Shown in pieces: positions 23,087 to 31,021 of a stretch of DNA of 42,301 bases; within the stretch, counting starts at the first letter, position 1; each line of letters starts with the position of its first letter. The notes under the pieces were generated by a model that was not told the origin of the DNA, searched no databases, and saw only the letters and a list, made by a program, of their open reading frames with translations. A program made the translations under genes and the position numbers. Source of the DNA: a virus; IMG/VR virus record IMGVR_UViG_3300025940_000013, positions 1-42,301 of that record; one strand, given 5' to 3'.

Positions 23087-24766
23087 CTAAACGTTGACGC
23101 CGAGGCGTTCGAACGTCGCCGCGATAGAGATCAATTCGATATCCGGCTTGGCGGTCTGCGCGATCGTCACCTGCACCACCGGCGCGTGGCTGTATCCGGT
23201 CATACCGACCGATACCCACCCCGTAGATTTGACCGCGGATCCTGACCGCGGCGCCTCCTGGTCCCACTTCGCCCGGTCCCACAGCCCCTGGTCCCAAACG
23301 TCGGAGGTGCCAGGGTCGAGACCTGGCGGCGGCGGCTGCGGCACCGTCACCACGTAGTCGGTGCAGGCAGTGATTTGGGGTATGAAGGTTTCGCCTGAGC
23401 GTGAGCTGAAGGTGGCGCGTGCCTGGTGCCAGACCACAGTGTTCGGAGGTGACTGAAACATCTCCCAGCCGCCGACCAGAGTGCAAACGTAGGGCACGCC
23501 GTCGTCGGTGCCGGTGCGGTCGGCCTGCATGATGAGGCCGTCCATGGTGCCAAAGAACATGTCGCCGCGAAGCCGGGCGAAGCAGGTGGCCGGCCAGGTG
23601 AACCTGGCCCAGGCCATGGTGGCGGTGTTGACCAGGCCGCAGTAGCGGTTGTTACGGGCACCTCCCGGCCAGGCCACGAACATGGCGCCGTACTCGTCCC
23701 AACGCTCCAGGCTCCAGGGCCGGTCGTTCTTGGTCAGCGCCTCACGGCGCCATGTACTCCTAATGTTTTTGGTCAGCATCGCCAGCTCGAGCTGCGCGGA
23801 GTCCTTGGAGATCGAAGCCGAGAGCGGTGTGAGACCATCGACCGTGGCGATTAGCAGGTCGCCGCCGAGCGAGGCGTGGGCGTTCATGCCCATTGGCTTG
23901 CCGATCTGGTAGCGGCCCTCCTGGCGCCAGTTGGCGGGGTCACTGGGATTGCTGCCGGTGAAGATCAGCACCTCACCGAGGTCGGTGACGAACACGCATT
24001 TGTCGTCGATGCCGTCGCCGGCATCGACGCTCCAGGTCGCACCAAAGAGCAGTTTTCCCCCTTTGGTAGCCGCACCCGAGAGCGGGATCATGAGTAGCTG
24101 CCCCTGGATCGAATTGATCCCGAGGTAGTAAGCGTTCATGGTGCCGCCCTCGATAAAGAACCATCGATTGCGGTACTTCCAGACGTAGGTCAGGTTGTGC
24201 CCCAGCACGACCGAGGTCGCCGGCGTGCCGTCGTAGTGGATTTGACCACCATTGAGCGTGGTCCAGCTGGTGCCGTCATAACGCAACGGGTAATCGCCGC
24301 CCTCGTTCAGCACCAGCATGTAGTCGGTAACGGCGCCGGCGCCGGTCGGCACGGCCATCTGTGAAGCGCAGTAATTACCGCTGGTCTGGCCGCTTTTCAC
24401 CAGTGTTGGCGCGCCGGCGAAGGTGACGTCGAATAGCTTGGCGTCTTGCCCCGCAAACATTCGTCTGATGTTGCCGGATTCATATTCGAACGCCGACACG
24501 ACAGGCTTACGCAGGTCGCTCGGGATCGGCGGCACCGTGGTATCGAGCGAATGAAGATCACACCACCGCACCGAGCCGCCGCGGATCTTGGTGCCGCGCA
24601 GGGTCGGCGCCCAGTTGTCGCAGACGACGGCGGCGCCCGGCTGCATGTAGGCCAGGTTTTCGCTCTCGACCAAACCGCGCAACGGCGCCGGGATGGTCTG
24701 CGGCTGCAGGTGCTGCGCGGCCTGGGCCGGCACCGGCTCACGGCGAAAGAATTGGTGCACGCTCAT
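23087..24766 (-). CDS. Tail nozzle-like protein (tail tubular protein B type)
   Basis: 559 residues, beta-rich throughout, with the pattern of the T7 gp12-like nozzle family in podovirus-like phages: an N-terminal PAPLRGLVESENLAYMQPGA and VVCDNWAPTLRGTKIRGG, then repeated short strands with Trp/Asp turns (NRWFFIEGGTMNAYYLGIN; RYCGLVNTATMAWARFTWPA). It ends with a strand-rich domain. The start overlaps the adaptor stop (ATGA). The adaptor immediately upstream supports a short non-contractile tail. The call rests on gene order, size and N-terminal pattern. Confidence 0.8.
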   Translation of the reverse strand: MSVHQFFRREPVPAQAAQHLQPQTIPAPLRGLVESENLAYMQPGAAVVCDNWAPTLRGTKIRGGSVRWCDLHSLDTTVPPIPSDLRKPVVSAFEYESGNIRRMFAGQDAKLFDVTFAGAPTLVKSGQTSGNYCASQMAVPTGAGAVTDYMLVLNEGGDYPLRYDGTSWTTLNGGQIHYDGTPATSVVLGHNLTYVWKYRNRWFFIEGGTMNAYYLGINSIQGQLLMIPLSGAATKGGKLLFGATWSVDAGDGIDDKCVFVTDLGEVLIFTGSNPSDPANWRQEGRYQIGKPMGMNAHASLGGDLLIATVDGLTPLSASISKDSAQLELAMLTKNIRSTWRREALTKNDRPWSLERWDEYGAMFVAWPGGARNNRYCGLVNTATMAWARFTWPATCFARLRGDMFFGTMDGLIMQADRTGTDDGVPYVCTLVGGWEMFQSPPNTVVWHQARATFSSRSGETFIPQITACTDYVVTVPQPPPPGLDPGTSDVWDQGLWDRAKWDQEAPRSGSAVKSTGWVSVGMTGYSHAPVVQVTIAQTAKPDIELISIAATFERLGVNV

Positions 24767-25506
24767 GTCGGTGTTGGCCCTATAAAGATGACGTCAGGGA
24801 ACGTGGAGCGCGACTTGCGGCCAATGATGATCGGTGCCGGCGCGTCGGCGCCCATCAAATTGGTCAGCGCGTCGGCGTAGGTGCCCATGTCCTCCGCGTA
24901 GGGCGAGCCCTTCAGGGCCTTCCACTGCCAAATTATCCCGAGTTTCAACAGCCGCTCATCGATCGCGTAGCGGTCGAGGTCGTTGATGAAACTGTCGCCT
25001 AAACCGCCGGACGCCAGTGCCACGCAGTTGCGGTGCAGGTAGGAAAAATACACGAACTGGTCGGTGTCTAGCGCCGGGTGCAGCAGCAGTTGGCCGCCGG
25101 CCATGGTCCACTCGCCGTAGGTCAGGTTGCCCCAGTTGGCGAGGCGGCGGTTCATCCAGTCGTCGGTGTCGGTGACCAGCATCATCGGCGTGGTGCCTGA
25201 GGTCGAGCGCCAGAGGTTCGACGTTAGCAGCATCCGCTTGTAGTCCGCCGGCAGGTTGAAGGCGCTGCAGCCGATCGTCATCGGGTTGTCGGGGTCGATC
25301 ACGGCGCCGGAGGTAGCGACGTATTTCACCGATTTTTTAAGCATGCTCCAATCGCGCGTATCGTAAGCGATGCGCTGCGCCACTTCATTGGCGAGCGACA
25401 ACATCTCCGTCATGGTGCGGTTGCCTGCGATCCCGGCGAACACCGAGGTTGGCTGCTGCACGCCTACCGTGGCGCAGACGTCTCGGATGATCGACAGGAT
25501 CGTCAT
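24763..25506 (-). CDS. Head-tail adaptor (tail tubular protein A / gp4-like)
   Basis: 247 residues. MTILSIIRDVCATVGVQQPT and LANEVAQRIAYDTRDWSMLKK are typical openings of adaptor proteins that bind the portal ring in podoviruses. The middle NLPADYKRMLLTSNLWRS and DDWMNRRLANWGNLTYGEWT pattern, and the late helix YAIDERLLKLGIIWQWKALKG followed by PYAEDMGTYADAL, match that family. It precedes the nozzle gene, as expected. It likely forms the dodecameric ring between portal and nozzle. Confidence 0.85.
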   Translation of the reverse strand: MTILSIIRDVCATVGVQQPTSVFAGIAGNRTMTEMLSLANEVAQRIAYDTRDWSMLKKSVKYVATSGAVIDPDNPMTIGCSAFNLPADYKRMLLTSNLWRSTSGTTPMMLVTDTDDWMNRRLANWGNLTYGEWTMAGGQLLLHPALDTDQFVYFSYLHRNCVALASGGLGDSFINDLDRYAIDERLLKLGIIWQWKALKGSPYAEDMGTYADALTNLMGADAPAPIIIGRKSRSTFPDVIFIGPTPT

Positions 25507-26228
25507 TATGCAACCTTGTCTGGACTAGCCTCCTCGGCCATTCGCACCAGGGTCTTGCGCGCAATATTGCCCTTCGGCGCCACGCCGGTTTGCGTCGTGA
25601 CGTACTGCCGGATCGCTTCGGTATCCATGTTGTCGAACGCCGACACCGGCGTTGCTGCTTTTTCCTGCTTGCGCTCGCGCGCTTCCTTCATGTCCTCCTC
25701 GAGGATGACATTGCGGGCCTTCAGCGCCTCGAGCTCGGCCATCAGCTGCAGGTTGGGCGCGCCGCGCTTGCTTTCCTCGATGAACTCGACCGCCTGGTTC
25801 TTGATCTCGCGGCCGCCAGGGCCGAGGTTCTTCAGCTCGACGCCGTCGACGCCGGCGAGCGCCTCGACCGTGTAGACATTCAGCGCACGCAGCTCGGCGC
25901 GGCGCCCCTCGGTCAGGAACGGCGCGTGTGACAGGGGCGTACCGCTCTTGGTCTGCGCGGTCATCATCTTGAATTGCTTGTACTGGCGCGAGAACCGCTC
26001 CGCGTAGGTCAGCGGGACCTGCTCGCCGGTTTCTGGATCCTGGCCCCAATGCGAGAAGAATAGTGCCGGGTAGACGCCAACGTTCTTGGAGCCGGGATAC
26101 CGCAGCTCGACGACTTCCATATCGTCATAGATTGGACGGCCCGCCTCGAGGCTTTTCTGCTCGTTCTTGGTGGCGTGGTTCTTAAACAGTGCGACCACGG
26201 AGGCGTCCGGGTCATGGTTGAGTGGCAT
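25506..26228 (-). CDS. Unknown protein with helix-hairpin-helix-like and HeH-like ends
   Basis: 240 residues from the ATG at 26228, which has GGAG six bases upstream; the ATG at 26240 lacks a good site. The first half is soluble and structured (VVELRYPGSKNVGVYPALFF; YAERFSRQYKQFKMMTAQTK). The middle LNVYTVEALAGVDGVELKNLG resembles a helix-hairpin-helix. A charged coiled coil follows. The end, DTEAIRQYVTTQTG and NIARKTLVRMAEEA, looks like a HeH/SAP-type helix-extended-loop-helix. It lies between capsid and adaptor. Possibly a head completion or DNA-contacting virion protein; unproven. Confidence 0.75.
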   Translation of the reverse strand: MPLNHDPDASVVALFKNHATKNEQKSLEAGRPIYDDMEVVELRYPGSKNVGVYPALFFSHWGQDPETGEQVPLTYAERFSRQYKQFKMMTAQTKSGTPLSHAPFLTEGRRAELRALNVYTVEALAGVDGVELKNLGPGGREIKNQAVEFIEESKRGAPNLQLMAELEALKARNVILEEDMKEARERKQEKAATPVSAFDNMDTEAIRQYVTTQTGVAPKGNIARKTLVRMAEEASPDKVA

Positions 26229-26255
26229 AGGGTGCTCCATTCTCGAATTGATAAC

Positions 26256-26294
26256 GCTGGAGCCGCACCCGCCGGGGAGCGGCTCCAGCTTTTT
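26256..26294. other. Hairpin with + strand T-run between capsid gene and next gene
   Basis: A perfect 11-bp stem (26256-26266 with 26279-26289) followed on the + strand by TTTTT, so it is an intrinsic terminator for rightward, antisense transcription. For the leftward capsid mRNA it is a stable hairpin without a T-run, possibly a processing or stability element just before the next gene. Confidence 0.65.
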
Positions 26295-26295
26295 C

Positions 26296-26326
26296 TACAC
26301 GTGAGGTCGCTCCACCCGCACGTGTA
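26296..26326. other. Second hairpin directly after major capsid gene
   Basis: Arms TACACGTG (26296-26303) and CACGTGTA (26319-26326) form an 8-bp stem with a 15-base loop, eight bases after the capsid stop in the transcription direction. No T-run follows it leftward. With the neighbouring hairpin it would protect or terminate part of the highly expressed capsid message. Confidence 0.6.
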
Positions 26327-26333
26327 AAAACTC

Positions 26334-27362
26334 TTACGTAGCGGTATCGCTATCGTAGAACCTCCAGTTGAACATGGGATTGGTTTGCGTGAGTTCCCCC
26401 ATAAATCCAATGAATTGGGCGATGGCGTCCTTATCAATTGGCATCTGACCATCGCCTTCAAATAGCGTGTCAAAGTTGCGTTGAGGGTGATAGCGAAGCC
26501 GCAGCGAGTCGGTGTTCAATCCGAACGTTGTATTCGGCGGCATATTACTGCCGATGCCGCCGTCGAGCACAATCTCTGCGCGTTTTCCGCCGCCGACATA
26601 TTCCAGCGACGAGAACCCGAGCTTGCCCATCGAGGTCTCATTGGTTTGGCGCTGGATCGCGATCGTGGCCGCGTCATACGCCGCGTAGTGCTCGGGGCTC
26701 ATGAGCAGAAGATCCGCGTAATCCTTGCCGCGGCCCTGCTTGGTCATGACGTAGTTGAGCATTGGGCGAATAGTGTCTTTGGTCACTTGCGTGCCGAGCG
26801 GCGTCGACATCGTTTGCGCGTTGAAGATCTTGGTGCGCCAGATCGCGTTCGCGGCTGGTGCGCGGTCTATTCCGCCGTATACACCGCTGTCGACGATGAC
26901 CGGAACCGCGGTGGCCAGGCCGGTGATCGCCTTGCCGCCGTTAGCGGAGCCGTCACCGTATAGCGCGGCGTCCATCGTATCTTCCAGGGAGCGTTCGGCC
27001 GCGTCGATATACGCGTCGTACACATCCATCAGCTGATTTTCGCCCTCATTGTTGAGGATCTCTTGCATGCTGAGAATTACTGGTACCACGACCATCTTCG
27101 GTTCGAAGAAGGCGTCATTGAATAAATCGATCGCTGGGTTCAGCAAAGGATCGTAGCCGGAATACCACTGCGCGACATTTTTTGAGACTTGCAGCGTCTG
27201 GCGAATGCGTGGGCCTGAGTAAGTTTGCCAAAGGCCTTTGCGTTTCATGACAGCCAACAACGCGTTGTTGTTGGAGACGAGGTCTTGATAGCTCGAGCTG
27301 CGCTCCTCGAGCGCCATACTCAAGATCTGCTGGTAGTGAGCATTGGTGGTAACGTTGGCCAT
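26334..27362 (-). CDS. Major capsid protein
   Basis: 342 residues, GGGAG before the ATG. An N-terminal helical arm (HYQQILSMALEERSSSYQD) is followed by the E-loop/P-domain segments of HK97-fold coat proteins, as seen in MVVVPVILSMQEILNNEGENQ and LEDTMDAALYGDGSANGGKA, later DYADLLLMSPEHYAAYDAAT, then SLEYVGGGKRAEIVLDGGIG and a strand-rich end (NPMFNWRFYDSDTAT). It follows the scaffold gene and is trailed by two hairpins that set it apart as a highly expressed unit. No protease gene is seen and the N-terminus is short, so processing is unlikely. Confidence 0.92.
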   Translation of the reverse strand: MANVTTNAHYQQILSMALEERSSSYQDLVSNNNALLAVMKRKGLWQTYSGPRIRQTLQVSKNVAQWYSGYDPLLNPAIDLFNDAFFEPKMVVVPVILSMQEILNNEGENQLMDVYDAYIDAAERSLEDTMDAALYGDGSANGGKAITGLATAVPVIVDSGVYGGIDRAPAANAIWRTKIFNAQTMSTPLGTQVTKDTIRPMLNYVMTKQGRGKDYADLLLMSPEHYAAYDAATIAIQRQTNETSMGKLGFSSLEYVGGGKRAEIVLDGGIGSNMPPNTTFGLNTDSLRLRYHPQRNFDTLFEGDGQMPIDKDAIAQFIGFMGELTQTNPMFNWRFYDSDTAT

Positions 27363-27389
27363 GTCGGCGCTCCCATCGGATGATCAGAA

Positions 27390-28649
27390 CTACGCGGCGC
27401 CATTGACGCGACGGATCGCGTTCGAAATGGCTTCGCGGCGGCCGACCGGCTTATCTGAGCGCCTAGCAGTCCCGTTTGAGGGGCCGGCAGCTGGCGCGCC
27501 GTAGATAGATCGATCGGTAGGTCGGGTCTGAGCCGATGGGTTGCCGGTCTGAGCGGCGTGGGTGGCAGGTCGGAGCAACTCTGCCCTTCTGTAGGCGGCC
27601 TCGATATCGAAACCGAGCTCGAGCTCGTTCTTGATCAAGTCGCCTAATTCGTCGAACCGCGGGTGCCGACCGTCGTCGGCAAACTGGTCCACTTGGGAGC
27701 GAGTGTAGTTGAACTGTATTCCGGTCTGCAACTGCTGCAGCTCGTTTTTTAGCCCATAAATTTCCTGGTGCAGGGAGCCGATCTGCTGGGCGGTGGCGGC
27801 CTGCGCGTTCTGCTGCTGCACCAGCTTGTGGCTGTCGGGGCTCTGGTTGAGGATATGATAGCATATGTCGCGCAGGTCGAGCTTCTCGCCGTCAGACGTC
27901 CTCAGGTTGAGGTTGTTGACGATCACGTCCAGCCCGCCGATGACGTCCTGGCGCAGCTTCTGCTCCATGGTGACGTAGTTGTTCAGGGCCCGGTCCAGGG
28001 TGGTACCGTGCTGCTGCGCCATCTCATGGTAGCCGCGGATGGGTTCGAACGCCTCGGCGGCGCCCCGGTAGCGTTCATACGCTCCCTGGAACTCCTGGTG
28101 CATGCGATAAATTTCGCCCCTCACCCGTTCCGGCGTGGCGTGCCACTCGGCCTTGGCATGGTCGGCCATCCTGGCCGGCGGCTCGGCGTAGGGCGCGTGC
28201 GGCGGCAGCTTTTGGGTGTAACCCCGGGGGTCAGGCTGACCGGGTTGCTGATCTGTTCCCGGTTTGTGGGCAGGGTCGGTGGCGTTTGTTTGGGCGCGCG
28301 GGGCGAAGGTACCGCGCTCCGTCCGTAGCGGCTGGTCGCCGGGCCGTTTCTTGAGGTCGATGCCCTCGGGTGGCGTCTCCTCGGGCGGCTTGTTGTGGCC
28401 AGGGCGGGCCTCAGCGGCCTTGGGAGGGGGTCTGGATGCGTCCTTGGGCTTGGCCTTCGCCGGATCATTGGCGCGATCGAAAGCCGCCTGGATGGCCTCC
28501 CTGCGGGTCTGTGGCTTCTCCGAGGGCGCTTTCTCGGGGGGTTGGTTGCTGACCGGAGCCGGCGCGTTGGCCGGGTTCTGGTCAATCACCACCTCATTGG
28601 ATGGCGTGTCGGGCGCCGCGCTCGGCGGCGCGACGGTTACGTCGGTCAT
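27390..28649 (-). CDS. Scaffolding protein
   Basis: 419 residues directly upstream of the capsid gene with GGAG before the ATG. Residues 1-170 are disordered and rich in Pro/Lys/Glu; the central part is helical (RVRGEIYRMHQEFQGAYERY; TMEQKLRQDVIGGLDVIVNN), then a coiled coil QQIGSLHQEIYGLKNELQQL. A motif recurs near each end: TRREAIQAAFDRAND near residue 50 and GRREAISNAIRRVNG at the C-terminus. Scaffolds bind coat protein through a C-terminal basic helix, so the end copy is the likely coat-binding element. It should be lost from mature heads. Confidence 0.88.
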   Translation of the reverse strand: MTDVTVAPPSAAPDTPSNEVVIDQNPANAPAPVSNQPPEKAPSEKPQTRREAIQAAFDRANDPAKAKPKDASRPPPKAAEARPGHNKPPEETPPEGIDLKKRPGDQPLRTERGTFAPRAQTNATDPAHKPGTDQQPGQPDPRGYTQKLPPHAPYAEPPARMADHAKAEWHATPERVRGEIYRMHQEFQGAYERYRGAAEAFEPIRGYHEMAQQHGTTLDRALNNYVTMEQKLRQDVIGGLDVIVNNLNLRTSDGEKLDLRDICYHILNQSPDSHKLVQQQNAQAATAQQIGSLHQEIYGLKNELQQLQTGIQFNYTRSQVDQFADDGRHPRFDELGDLIKNELELGFDIEAAYRRAELLRPATHAAQTGNPSAQTRPTDRSIYGAPAAGPSNGTARRSDKPVGRREAISNAIRRVNGAA

Positions 28650-28664
28650 GTGGAGCTCCCTGGG

Positions 28665-28997
28665 TTACGGACGATTGGTCCGAGGCCGATGCCCGGCCTT
28701 GTACTTTTCAGTCGCAATTTGAATGGCTTGCCGACGTTCGCGCTTGGTTTCTGCGGAATCTGTCGCGCGCTTTTTCGGTGGAAGCCGTTCATTGCCTACT
28801 TCCGTCAGCCCCAGGGAGCGGCCGACGCGACGGAACTCGGCTTTCGAAGTGTAGAATTTGCCGTCGACCTGCTCGGTCTCCGGCATGGTGTCTGAAATCA
28901 CGTAGGGTAGTGGCAGGCCAGAGCGTGCAGGCGCATGAACTTGACGCTTGACCCGCCACTTGTTGGGTTCGATCTCGATTAGCTCAATCTCTGGCAT
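28665..28997 (-). CDS. Unknown head-region protein sharing the RREAI-like motif
   Basis: 110 residues with GGAGG before the ATG. A strand-rich first half (IELIEIEPNKWRVKRQVHAP; LPYVISDTMPETEQVDGKFY) and a helical basic end, KRERRQAIQIATEKYKAG, which echoes the RREAI(Q/S)xA motif at both ends of the scaffold. Between scaffold and upstream virion genes; could be a coat- or scaffold-binding accessory. No family recognised. Confidence 0.7.
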   Translation of the reverse strand: MPEIELIEIEPNKWRVKRQVHAPARSGLPLPYVISDTMPETEQVDGKFYTSKAEFRRVGRSLGLTEVGNERLPPKKRATDSAETKRERRQAIQIATEKYKAGHRPRTNRP

Positions 28998-29006
28998 CTC
29001 CTCCTC

Positions 29007-29351
29007 TCAGGTTTCGACGACGAGGCCGAACTCGCGAGCCTCGCCCTGCGGGATCAGGTTGTAGCGATCGCCGGATATCAGCCGGAGCGCCTTGCAGCAG
29101 CGCAGCCGGTCCGGGTTGAGCGCGATAATGGTGCCCGGCGGCACATTGAATTGAAGCCTGGTCGAATTCATGCCGTCATACATCGTGTAGAAATTAGCGC
29201 CGTCCGCGGAGCCCTCGATGGTGATGATCGCGGGGGTCCAGTCCGCCGGCATGATCAGGCCGACGACCGCCTTGGCGGTCGAGATGTCGATGGCGTTGGA
29301 GATTCCGGTGACGCCGCCGAACCAAAGTGGAATAACCGTAGGCGTGCCCAT
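29007..29351 (-). CDS. Small beta-rich virion-type protein
   Basis: 114 residues, TGATG start overlap. All-beta pattern (VVGLIMPADWTPAIITIEGSA; STRLQFNVPPGTIIALNPDR; LRLISGDRYNLIPQGE) consistent with a discoidin/galactose-binding-like or decoration-type fold. It lies in a block of IPT-like virion proteins upstream of the scaffold. Probably a structural or decoration protein. Confidence 0.7.
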   Translation of the reverse strand: MGTPTVIPLWFGGVTGISNAIDISTAKAVVGLIMPADWTPAIITIEGSADGANFYTMYDGMNSTRLQFNVPPGTIIALNPDRLRCCKALRLISGDRYNLIPQGEAREFGLVVET

Positions 29352-29878
29352 CAGCGTTTCCTGTTCTTTGGTAGGTGCTTGGTCGGGCGGCCGCGGTGCA
29401 CCGGCTTGAAGTCGCCCTCTTCCTCGGCGGCCTCGATTTCCTCCTCGAGCTCATCAGGATCGGCGAGATCATCAGGGTGAGTATCGGCGTGAGGGTGCGC
29501 CTTGCGCGTTTCCGGCGGTGGCGCGGGCTCGTTCACTGTGAAGGTCTGCCCGTCCGTGGACGCGCCCAGCAGCTCCACCGTCACCGTGTAGGTGCCGGCC
29601 TCGAGGTCGTTGGGCACAGTGGCGTTGAGCTTGTGCGGTGCCTCGTACTCGGTATCGAGCAGGACGCCCTCAAACGTGACGGCGCAGCCCGGTATGAAGT
29701 TGTCGCCGTGCACCACCAGCAGCTGGTCGACAGTGCCGTGCGGCATCTCGGCCGGGTTGAGGCCCTCGATCGTGGGACGCCCCTCCGGCAGCGGCGCCGG
29801 CTCGTTGTGGCTGTTCGGCGTCAGCGTCACTTCACGCGAGAGCTGCGGCTCATTTACGCTTTTTATCATGCTGCTCAT
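29351..29878 (-). CDS. IPT/TIG-domain virion protein with acidic tail
   Basis: 175 residues from the ATG at 29878, chosen for the AGGAGG seven bases upstream; the longer frame to 30076 overlaps the previous gene in a shadow. The middle (PTIEGLNPAEMPHGTVDQLL, HGDNFIPGCAVTFEG, LEAGTYTVTVELLG) is an IPT/TIG immunoglobulin-like domain. The tail is acidic (DPDELEEEIEAAEEEGD) and then basic (GRPTKHLPKNRKR). A probable head decoration or structural protein. Immediate neighbours 30302 and 12099 carry the same fold. Confidence 0.75.
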   Translation of the reverse strand: MSSMIKSVNEPQLSREVTLTPNSHNEPAPLPEGRPTIEGLNPAEMPHGTVDQLLVVHGDNFIPGCAVTFEGVLLDTEYEAPHKLNATVPNDLEAGTYTVTVELLGASTDGQTFTVNEPAPPPETRKAHPHADTHPDDLADPDELEEEIEAAEEEGDFKPVHRGRPTKHLPKNRKR

Positions 29879-30305
29879 TGGCTTCCTCCTCTTCGCGCTC
29901 GCGTTCGCGTTTGGCATCAACCTTGTCCAGCGCCTCTTCCTGATCCCTGGCGGCCTGCGTCCAGGGCTCCTGGAGCGGGGCCGCGCGCTGCTCGTCCCAC
30001 TCCCTCTGCGCCGCCGCCGGGTCATCCAGCTTGCGCTGGGCCTCGGCCTCCGAGGCCTCGATGCGCTGCGGATCAAGATCCTCCGGCACCTGCGGCTGCG
30101 GCTGGTCCCGCTCCTTCAGGATCCGCTCGGCCTGGGCCGGGGTGTAGCCGTGGAACTTGGCCTCAAGCTTCTCGGCGTTGATACGATCGCGCTCCGCCTC
30201 GTCGAGCGTCGGATCTTGAGCAGGGTCGACGCTGCGGTCGGCGTTAGGGTCGACGTTGGGATCGAGGATGTTGGCGTCTTGCTGCTCGTCCTTCGCTTTG
30301 CTCAT
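29850..30305 (-). CDS. Charged helical protein of unknown function
   Basis: 151 residues from the ATG at 30305, overlapping the upstream stop (ATGA); the TTG at 30317 is less likely. Asp/Glu/Arg/Gln-rich throughout (LDPNVDPNADRSVDPAQDP; TPAQAERILKERDQPQPQVP; KVDAKREREREEEEANEQ), with no cysteines. Composition suggests a mostly disordered or coiled-coil assembly factor. It sits upstream of the scaffold, so a scaffold-type helper is possible. Unrecognised. Confidence 0.7.
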   Translation of the reverse strand: MSKAKDEQQDANILDPNVDPNADRSVDPAQDPTLDEAERDRINAEKLEAKFHGYTPAQAERILKERDQPQPQVPEDLDPQRIEASEAEAQRKLDDPAAAQREWDEQRAAPLQEPWTQAARDQEEALDKVDAKREREREEEEANEQHDKKRK

Positions 30306-30997
30306 GACAGGGTCCAATTCTGGGATGCCGTGGTGATCCCCATGGAGGTGACGTTGACCGGCACCTGGCCGGGGGTGGTGCGTTTCAGCGCGTAGCAGGT
30401 CAGCGACGTCGGTGAGACGTAGGTGGTCATGTAATTTTGACCCCCGACGTTCATGACGGCGTCGCGCTTGAAGTTGGTGCCGGTCGCGGTCACCGTGGCG
30501 TAGCCGGAGCCGGAGACGTTGCCGGCGCCGGCGCTGGTGGCGGTGGTCAGCGTCGGTGTCAGCACTGTCGCCGGCGTCAGGCTCGAGGCATGGGTCGCGT
30601 TCGGTCCGGCCGCCCTGGTGGCCGCCGTTTCGACCGGGCCGGCGCCGACCGTGTAGAGCGAGTTATGCGCGGTGCCGCCGGTGTAGGGTGGCGTGTAGGC
30701 CAGCGTCACCAGCGTCTCGGTGCCTTTGCCCTCGTGGTCGACGCTCATGCCGGCGCCTGGCGCGGGCGGCGTCGAGGTCGCGGCGGTCTTGGCCGCAAAC
30801 ACGAATTTGTTCGGGCTCGGCTCGTTGTAGGAGGCGTCGACGACGGGCGTCAGCAGCCGTGAATTAGGCACCGGGGCCGGGATGCCGTCGTCGACCGCGG
30901 GCTGGCTCGGATCTAGCGGCGGTGTGTTGCCGACCGTCGACAGGTTCGTCGGCGGCGTTGGATTGGGCGGGGTAACCGTTAACGCGTTCTGGGCCAT
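30302..30997 (-). CDS. IPT/TIG-like virion protein
   Basis: 231 residues with AAGGAG before the ATG. A Pro/Thr/Asn-rich first third (LTVTPPNPTPPTNLSTVGN), a beta-rich middle (KGTETLVTLAYTPPYTGGTA), and a C-terminal IPT/TIG-like domain (YATVTATGTNFKRDAVMNVG; YVSPTSLTCYALKRTTPGQ; VPVNVTSMGITTASQNW). It probably decorates the virion. It is coupled to the next gene. Confidence 0.75.
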   Translation of the reverse strand: MAQNALTVTPPNPTPPTNLSTVGNTPPLDPSQPAVDDGIPAPVPNSRLLTPVVDASYNEPSPNKFVFAAKTAATSTPPAPGAGMSVDHEGKGTETLVTLAYTPPYTGGTAHNSLYTVGAGPVETAATRAAGPNATHASSLTPATVLTPTLTTATSAGAGNVSGSGYATVTATGTNFKRDAVMNVGGQNYMTTYVSPTSLTCYALKRTTPGQVPVNVTSMGITTASQNWTLS

Positions 30998-31021
30998 GGC
31001 CTTCTCCTTGGGGTTAAATTC

